Source of the DNA: Streptomyces xanthophaeus
GTDB taxonomy: Bacteria; Actinomycetota; Actinomycetes; Streptomycetales; Streptomycetaceae
Length of the DNA: 64,000 nt
Direction of reading: 5' to 3'
Assembly (NCBI RefSeq): GCF_000725805.1
Contig: NZ_JOFT01000010.1
Coordinates: 62,001 to 126,000, forward strand
Part shown: positions 58,922 through 64,000 of the stretch, in pieces
Numbering within the stretch: position 1 is the stretch's first letter
How the letters are laid out: each line of letters begins with the position of its first letter
Program-made: the position numbers and the translations under genes
The notes under the pieces: generated by a model
Databases searched by the model: none
What the model saw: only the letters and a program-made list of their open reading frames with translations
Told to the model about the DNA's origin: nothing

Positions 58922-59802
58922 GCCCTCGCAGGAGCCTGGAAGGCCAGGTCGCCGTCGTCACCGGCGCCGCCCGCGGAGTCGGCGAGCTGCTCGCCCGCAA
59001 GCTCTCCGCGCGGGGCGCGAAGGTCGCGCTCGTCGGTCTGGAGCCGGAGGCCCTCAAAGAGGTCTCCGAGCGGCTGCACACCGAGAGCGACCACTGGTAC
59101 GCCGACGTCACCGACCACGAGGCGATGGCCCGTGTCGCGCAGGAGGTCAAGGAGCGCTTCGGGAAGGTCGACATCGTCGTCGCCAACGCGGGCGTGGCCT
59201 CCGGCGGCCCGTTCATCGACTCCGACCCCGACGCCTGGCGCCGGGTCATCGAGGTGAACCTCATCGGCGGGGCCGTCACGGGACGGGCCTTCCTCCCCGT
59301 GCTGACGGAGAGCCGCGGCTACTTCCTGCAGATCGCCTCGCTCGCGGCGATCACCCCGGCCCCGATGATGACGGCGTACTGCGCCTCCAAGTCCGGAGTG
59401 GAGGCCTTCGCCCACTGCCTGCGCGCCGAGGTCGGCTACAAGGGGGTCAAGGTGGGCGTGGGCTACCTCTCCTGGACCGACACCGACATGGTGCGCGGCG
59501 CCGACCAGGACGACGTGATGCGGGAACTGCGCCAGCGGCTGCCGTGGCCCTCGAACCGCACCTACCCGCTGGGCCCCGCCGTCGACCGGATCGTGGCGGG
59601 CATCGAGCGCCGCTCGGCCCACGTGTACGCACAGTGGTGGCTGCGCGGGATGCAGGGCGTGCGCGGGTACCTGCCGGGGATCATCGCGACGGTCGGGCAG
59701 CGGGAGATGAAGCGGTTCGAGCCCCGGCTCGCCAGTGTCTCCAAGGGACTTGTGGGTGCGGGCGGCGCCGCCGACGAACAGGAGCGGACCCGGCACCCCT
59801 AG
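58918..59802 (+). CDS. Short-chain dehydrogenase/reductase
   Basis: A 294-residue classical SDR with TGAARGVGELLARKL (NAD(P) site), NAG in VVANAGVAS, the catalytic Ser in LQIASLAAIT and YCASK. The C-terminal ~60 residues (YAQWWLRGMQGVRGYLPG) are longer than in minimal SDRs, as in mycobacterial SadH-like proteins. GTG 58918 overlaps the hydrolase stop. It likely oxidises or reduces a lipid alcohol/ketone in this three-gene pathway. Confidence 0.93.
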   Translation: MSPRRSLEGQVAVVTGAARGVGELLARKLSARGAKVALVGLEPEALKEVSERLHTESDHWYADVTDHEAMARVAQEVKERFGKVDIVVANAGVASGGPFIDSDPDAWRRVIEVNLIGGAVTGRAFLPVLTESRGYFLQIASLAAITPAPMMTAYCASKSGVEAFAHCLRAEVGYKGVKVGVGYLSWTDTDMVRGADQDDVMRELRQRLPWPSNRTYPLGPAVDRIVAGIERRSAHVYAQWWLRGMQGVRGYLPGIIATVGQREMKRFEPRLASVSKGLVGAGGAADEQERTRHP

Positions 59803-59887
59803 CCCCTGGCCGGCCGAAATGCGAAGGATGTCGCTGCGTGCCAGGCTGGCGGGGCCACGCCCCTACACCCCTCCAGGAGGCAACAGC

Positions 59888-60061
59888 ATGGGTCTCAGGG
59901 ACCAGTTCCAGGACAAGGCGAAGCAGCTCGCCGAGCAGGCCAAGGCCAGGGCGCAGGGCGCGCGGGACGAGGCCCCCGCGCGTTCCCCGCAGACCGAGCA
60001 GGACACGAAGCCGCGGGCCGACAAGGCCCGTGACACCTTCGACAGCGGTTTCGAGGACTGA
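59888..60061 (+). CDS. 57-residue hydrophilic protein, conserved small ORF
   Basis: A charged, Ala/Lys/Gln-rich helical peptide (LRDQFQDKAKQLAEQAKARA, ending DTFDSGFED) with no signal peptide. AGGAGG seven bases before ATG gives strong support. It resembles small Streptomyces proteins sometimes called antitoxin-like, but no toxin is beside it. Confidence 0.75.
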   Translation: MGLRDQFQDKAKQLAEQAKARAQGARDEAPARSPQTEQDTKPRADKARDTFDSGFED

Positions 60062-60078
60062 CCGGCCGGACGCGTACG

Positions 60079-60114
60079 AGGGCCCGGTCCGCACCGTCGT
60101 GCGGGCCGGGCCCT
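60079..60114. terminator. Bidirectional hairpin between convergent genes
   Basis: AGGGCCCGGTCCGCAC (60079-60094) and GTGCGGGCCGGGCCCT (60099-60114) form a 16-bp stem with one T-G pair and a CGTC loop, 17 bases after the small ORF and 15 before the end of the tricorn gene. Confidence 0.75.
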
Positions 60115-60129
60115 TGCGTCGTCCGCCCG

Positions 60130-63100
60130 CTACGGCCGGGGCGGCAGCTGTGGACGGCGCCGGTCCGGTACGTCGGTGTAGCCGGGCGGCACCGCGGCCG
60201 GGTCCTGCTCCAGCAGTTCCAGCGCCAGGTGCACGGCGTCGTCGAGCTGGGCGTGCCGGCCCTCGGCCCAGTCGAGCGGGGTGCGCAGGATCGCGAGGTC
60301 CGGCTCCACGCCGTGGTTCTCGACCGACCATCCGTACTCCGGGAACCAGGCGGCGTTCATCGGGACGGTGATCACCGTCCCGTCGCCCAGGGTGTGCCGG
60401 CCGGTCATCCCGACCACCCCGCCCCAGGTGCGCTGGCCGACCACCGGGCCCAGCCCCAGCAGCTTGAAGGCCGCGGTGATCATGTCGCCGTCCGAGGCGG
60501 TGGCCTCGTCGGCCAGGGCCACGATCGGGCCCCGGGGAGCGTTGGAGGCGTACGACACCGGCTGGGCGTTGCGCGTCAGGTCCCAGCCGAGGATGGAGCG
60601 GGTCAGCTTCTCCACCACCAGCTCGCTGATGTGCCCGCCCGCGTTGCCGCGGACGTCCACGATCAGCGCGGGCCGGGACATCTCCATCCGCAGGTCGCGG
60701 TTGAACTGCGCCCAGCCCGAGCCGCCCATGTCGGGGATGTGGAGGTAGCCGCACCGGCCGCCGCTGATCTCGCGGACCACCTCGCGCCGTTTGGCCACCC
60801 AGTCCTGGTAGCGCAGCGGCCGTTCGTCGATCAGCGGCACGACCGCGACCCGGCGGGCCCGGCCCGAGCCCTCCGCGGGACGGAAGGTCAGCTCCACGGT
60901 GGTGCCCCCGGCCGCCGCAAGCAGCGGGTAGGGCCCGCTGACCGGGTCGACGGGGCGGCCGTCCACGTGGGTGAGCTCCGCGCCCTCCCGGATGCCGGTG
61001 CCCGCCAGCGGGGAGCGGGCCTTGGAGTCGGAGGACTCGCCGGGCAGGATCCGGCTGACCACCCAGGTGCCGTCCCTCGGCACCAGGTTGGCGCCGAGCA
61101 GGCCGATGGCCCGCTGGTAGTGCGGGGGGCCTTCGTTGCGGCGCGCCGGGGAGACGTACGCGTGCGAGGTGCCCAGCTCGCCGAGGACCTCGCGCAGCAG
61201 GTCGGCGAACTCGTCGGGCGAGGCGACCCGTTCGACCAGGGGCCGGTACTGGCGCAGCACCGCGTCCCAGTCGATGCCGCACATGTCCGGTTCCCAGAAG
61301 TACGCGCGGATGATCCGCCCGGCCTCCTCGAAGGCCTGGCGCCACTCGGCCGCCGGGTCCACCTCGTGCAGGATGCGCCGCAGGTCCAGGTAGACCGTCG
61401 AGTCGCTGTCGCCGGACTCGGTGGACGGCACCGCCCGCAGGTCGCCGTCGTCGTTGACCACGAGCCGGGTGCCGTCGCCGCTGATCGCGAACCAGTCCAG
61501 CCCCGAGGCCAGTTCGGTCTTGCGGGCCTTGGTCATGTCGAAGTGTTCCAGCGTGGGCTTGCCGCTGGTGTCGGCCGGATTGGCGAAGGTCTCGCCGAGC
61601 GCGCCGGAGATCGGCCAGCGCAGCCAGACCAGCCCGCCGCCGCTCACCGGGTACAGGGCCGAGTACTTCGACGCCGACACCGGGAAGGGCGTCACCCGGC
61701 TCTCCAGCCCCTCCACCTCCACGGTCACCGCGCCGTCCCCCGCCTCCGAGTCCCCCTCGGCCGGGTCGAGTCCGCCCGCGGCAGGGCGCCCGTCCGGCGA
61801 GAACGCGAACGGCGAGGGGGTGGCCGAGGAGAGCGGCACCAGGTACGGGCGGCAGCCCAGCGGGAAGGACAGGTCCCCGGTGTGCACGTCGTAGACCGGG
61901 TCGAAACCGCGCCACGACAGGAAGGCGAGGTAGCGCCCGTCGCGGGTGAAGACCGGGCTCTCGTCCTCGAAACGGCCGTTGGTGACGTCGATGATCGTGT
62001 GGGCGCCGGGGCCGGCGATCTTGGCCATCTTGATCTGCCGCAGCGAGCGTCCGATGCCCGGGTGGGACCAGGTCAGCCAGCACCCGTCGGGGGAGAACGC
62101 CAGGTCGGTGACGGGCCCGTTGATGGACCGGATCAGCTCGGTGACCTCCCCGTTGGACTCCTCGGTGGCGTCGATGAGCAGCAGCCGGCCGTCGTTCGAG
62201 GCGATCGCGAGCCGCTCCCCGTCCGGGTCGGACAGCAGCTCCAGTACGCGCCCCAGTTCGCCGGAGGCCAGCCGGCGCGGCTCCCGCTCCCCGGAGGCCC
62301 GCGGCAGGTAGGCGATCTCGACCGCGTCCTCGCCCTCGGCGTCGGTGACGTAGGCGACCTGTCCGCCGCTGCCGAGCATCTCGGGCAGCCGCACCCGTAC
62401 GCCCGGGGTGTCGGCGATGGTCCGGGCCGGTCCGTCGCGGTGGGTCAGCCAGTAGAGGCTGCCGCGCACCACGACAGCGCTGGCCCGCCCGGTGGCGTCG
62501 ACGGACAGCGAGTCGACGTGGCTGGCGGCCGGCACCTGGTACGAACGCCTGCCCGCGCGCGGTCCCCCCAGCCGGACCCGGAGCTTGCGCGGGACGGCGC
62601 CGGGCTCCAGCGAGTCCACGAGCCAGAGGTCCCCGGCGCACTGGTAGACGATCCGGGTGCCGTCGGTGGAGGCGTGCCGGGCGTAGAACTCCGCGTGGTC
62701 GGTGTGCCGGCGCAGGCCGGTGCCGTCGGGCAGGCAGGAGTAGAGGTTGCCGACGCCCTCGTGGTCGGAGAGGAAGGCGATGCGGCCGTCCACGAACATC
62801 GGGGAGTCGAGGTGGCCCTCTACGTCCTCCAGCAGCCGCACGCCGTGCAGCCACAGCCGGCCGGTGGCGCCGCCGCGGTAGCGCTTCCAGGCGGCGGGCT
62901 CGTGCGGGGGCTTGCCGGTGAGGAGCAGGCTGCGGCGTTCGCCGTCCTCCCCGGCGTGCACCTGGATGTCGGAGACCGGCCCCCAGGGCAGGCGTCCGCC
63001 GGGGCTGCCGTCGGTGGGGAGGCTGTAGGCCCAGGCGAAGTAGGAGAAGGGCTGGCCGTGCGAGGACACGGCCAGGATGTCGCTGCGGCCGTCCTCGTCG

Positions 63101-63411
63101 GGCGGGGTCCAGCCGCAGACGCGGGTGTCGGTGGCGCCCCAGTAGCTCAGCTGGCGGGCCGGGCCGCCGTCGACGGGGGCGAGGTGGATCTCGGGGTCGA
63201 GGCTGCGCCAGGTGGTGAAGGCGATGTGGCGGCCGTCGGGGGAGAAACGCGGGTGGCTGACCCGGGTCCGGTCGACGGTGATCCGCCAGGCCCGGCCGGG
63301 CGTCTGCCCGTCGGGGACGAGCGGAGCGACCCAGAGGTCGTCCTCGGTGGCGAAACACAGCAGGTCGTCGTGCAGGTGCGGGAACCGGAGGTACGCGACG
63401 TCGTGACTCAC
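60130..63411 (-). CDS. Tricorn-type S41 protease
   Basis: A 1093-residue cytoplasmic protease. The N-terminal ~680 residues are two beta-propellers with WD/TolB-like blades (HPRFSPDGRHIAFTTW, DLAFSPDGCWLTW). A helical C1 domain leads to a PDZ domain (~780-850, GAELTHVDGRPVD) and the S41 core (GNAGGHISELVVEKL, ADEATASDGDMITAAFKLLG, with the nucleophile Ser in ASDGD and TWGGVVG). Tricorn cuts peptides released by the proteasome, which Streptomyces also has. GTG 63411. It is divergent from the TetR gene. Confidence 0.93.
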   Translation of the reverse strand: MSHDVAYLRFPHLHDDLLCFATEDDLWVAPLVPDGQTPGRAWRITVDRTRVSHPRFSPDGRHIAFTTWRSLDPEIHLAPVDGGPARQLSYWGATDTRVCGWTPPDEDGRSDILAVSSHGQPFSYFAWAYSLPTDGSPGGRLPWGPVSDIQVHAGEDGERRSLLLTGKPPHEPAAWKRYRGGATGRLWLHGVRLLEDVEGHLDSPMFVDGRIAFLSDHEGVGNLYSCLPDGTGLRRHTDHAEFYARHASTDGTRIVYQCAGDLWLVDSLEPGAVPRKLRVRLGGPRAGRRSYQVPAASHVDSLSVDATGRASAVVVRGSLYWLTHRDGPARTIADTPGVRVRLPEMLGSGGQVAYVTDAEGEDAVEIAYLPRASGEREPRRLASGELGRVLELLSDPDGERLAIASNDGRLLLIDATEESNGEVTELIRSINGPVTDLAFSPDGCWLTWSHPGIGRSLRQIKMAKIAGPGAHTIIDVTNGRFEDESPVFTRDGRYLAFLSWRGFDPVYDVHTGDLSFPLGCRPYLVPLSSATPSPFAFSPDGRPAAGGLDPAEGDSEAGDGAVTVEVEGLESRVTPFPVSASKYSALYPVSGGGLVWLRWPISGALGETFANPADTSGKPTLEHFDMTKARKTELASGLDWFAISGDGTRLVVNDDGDLRAVPSTESGDSDSTVYLDLRRILHEVDPAAEWRQAFEEAGRIIRAYFWEPDMCGIDWDAVLRQYRPLVERVASPDEFADLLREVLGELGTSHAYVSPARRNEGPPHYQRAIGLLGANLVPRDGTWVVSRILPGESSDSKARSPLAGTGIREGAELTHVDGRPVDPVSGPYPLLAAAGGTTVELTFRPAEGSGRARRVAVVPLIDERPLRYQDWVAKRREVVREISGGRCGYLHIPDMGGSGWAQFNRDLRMEMSRPALIVDVRGNAGGHISELVVEKLTRSILGWDLTRNAQPVSYASNAPRGPIVALADEATASDGDMITAAFKLLGLGPVVGQRTWGGVVGMTGRHTLGDGTVITVPMNAAWFPEYGWSVENHGVEPDLAILRTPLDWAEGRHAQLDDAVHLALELLEQDPAAVPPGYTDVPDRRRPQLPPRP

Positions 63412-63478
63412 CCCCCAATGCTTTCCGCGCAGGGGGGCCCTGGCAACTCGTACAGGTGATCCACGACACCCCCCGAAG

Positions 63479-63548
63479 CGAAACGGAACGGTTTCGTTTC
63501 GTTGGGGGCGGGGGTATGGTTTTAAGCGTACGGAACAGTTTCGTTCGG
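63479..63548. promoter_or_regulatory. Repeated operator-like sites before the TetR gene
   Basis: CGGAACGGTTTCGTTTCG (63484-63501) and CGGAACAGTTTCGTTCGG (63531-63548) match at 15 of 18 positions, 47 bases apart. The first overlaps a dyad CGAAAC-N6-GTTTCG (63479-63496). The second lies just upstream of the TetR RBS. This arrangement suggests autoregulation by the TetR protein, and it lies in the 152-base divergent region shared with the tricorn gene. Confidence 0.55.
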
Positions 63549-63563
63549 ACGGGAGGCGCGGCC

Positions 63564-64000
63564 ATGACCGATGCGATGGCGGCTCGGCGCAGCCGGATCA
63601 CCCCCGAACGGCAGGCCGAACTGCACGAGGCGGTCCTCGACCTCCTGCGTGACGTCGGCTACGAGGCGCTGACCATGGATGCGATCGCCGCCCGTACGAA
63701 GTCCAGCAAGGCCACCCTCTACCGCCAGTGGGGGAGCAAGCCGGAGCTGGTCGCCAAGGCCCTGAGGTGCACGCAGCCCGTCTCGCTGCGTGAGATCGAC
63801 ACGGGCAGCCTGCGCGGGGACTTCGCGCGCATGGTCGAGCACTCCGACGACGCGCAGATGGCCAAGGACACCGCGCTGATGCGGGGCCTGACCCATGCGG
63901 TCCACGAGAGCCCGGAGCTGCACAAGGCATTGCGGGACCTGTTGGTCGACCCGGAGATCACCGGCCTTCAGGTGATGCTCCAGCGCGCGGTGGACCGGGG
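63564..64000 (+). CDS. TetR family transcriptional regulator, 3' end beyond the window
   Basis: 145 codons visible. The N-terminal HTH is RQAELHEAVLDLLRDVGYEALTMDAIAARTKSSKATLYRQWGSK (in pieces: DAIAARTKSS and KATLYRQWGSK), the TetR hallmark, followed by a helical ligand domain. GGGAGG precedes ATG 63564. It probably controls itself and possibly the divergent protease gene. Confidence 0.92.
   Translation, partial: MTDAMAARRSRITPERQAELHEAVLDLLRDVGYEALTMDAIAARTKSSKATLYRQWGSKPELVAKALRCTQPVSLREIDTGSLRGDFARMVEHSDDAQMAKDTALMRGLTHAVHESPELHKALRDLLVDPEITGLQVMLQRAVDR

Noticed and set aside
59681..63601. 1306-codon minus-strand frame in another phase of the tricorn gene
   Set aside because: Low-complexity Arg/Pro sequence with no domain; the S41/PDZ/propeller frame is clearly the real one.

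Overview
The window is chromosomal DNA from a high-GC actinomycete, almost certainly Streptomyces. Third codon positions are nearly all G or C, GTG/TTG starts are common, many genes overlap by 1-4 bases, and several families are typical of the genus (DUF5949- and DUF6299-like proteins, SepX/GlpR, a SpoIIE-type phosphatase, the galU-moeA-moaC-mog-rimJ-sepX gene order, a tRNA-Ala with G3:U70). No transposase, integrase, CRISPR array or phage gene was seen.

Layout. (1) 0-13.2 kb: a surface-polysaccharide locus on the + strand: initiating sugar transferase, O-antigen ligase/polymerase-like protein, MurJ/Wzx-like flippase, polysaccharide deacetylase, GT4 glycosyltransferase, Wzz-like protein, CelD/FemAB-like acyltransferase. 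It is followed by a divergent pair: a secreted GH26-like hydrolase with a long Pro-rich tail (-), and an ATP-grasp enzyme plus an FAD/NAD(P)-binding protein (+). The last gene runs without its own stop into a GAF-SpoIIE phosphatase gene that has lost its 5' end, which looks like a deletion scar. (2) 14.8-19.4 kb: small secreted proteins, DUF5949, a cytochrome P450 and an LtrA-like membrane protein with a probable C-terminal frameshift. (3) 19.4-35.1 kb: a nitrate/nitrite and fermentation block: sirohydrochlorin chelatase, a NirB with a truncated NirD fused to it, NarK, the last ~75 codons of a Dcu-type dicarboxylate transporter, pyruvate formate-lyase with its activase behind a near-ideal Rex operator, then an operon of a cytochrome-b-like membrane protein, a molybdopterin oxidoreductase of Nas/Nap type, a 4x[4Fe-4S] protein, a Rieske protein, a small membrane protein and a second NarK. 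(4) 35.1-50.5 kb: core genes: mscL, a SAF-domain protein, MTA phosphorylase, FmdB, MFS, a K+/H+ antiporter, penicillin-acylase family protein, 5-formyl-THF cyclo-ligase, galU, the molybdopterin genes moeA/glp-moaC-mog, rimJ, sepX/glpR and tRNA-Ala(CGC) with a 17-bp perfect hairpin. (5) 50.6-52.8 kb: a three-gene cassette that looks type VII secretion related. (6) 52.9-64 kb: CoA transferase, GNAT, xthA, a MerR regulator divergent from a mymA-like monooxygenase/hydrolase/SDR operon, a 57-residue protein, a tricorn-like protease and the start of a TetR gene.

How the parts may work together. Region 3 reads as an oxygen-limitation module: NarK brings in nitrate, the Mo enzyme with membrane cytochrome b, FeS and Rieske partners could link the quinone pool to nitrate, NirBD reduces nitrite with siroheme made with help from the chelatase, and PFL allows non-oxidative acetyl-CoA formation. 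The Rex box and several GGGACC/GGGCCC dyads suggest redox or hypoxia control. The molybdopterin genes of region 4 would supply the cofactor. The Rieske-linked nitrate-reductase-like operon next to a Rex-controlled PFL is the best candidate here for an undescribed system. Its substrate and topology are inferences from sequence alone.
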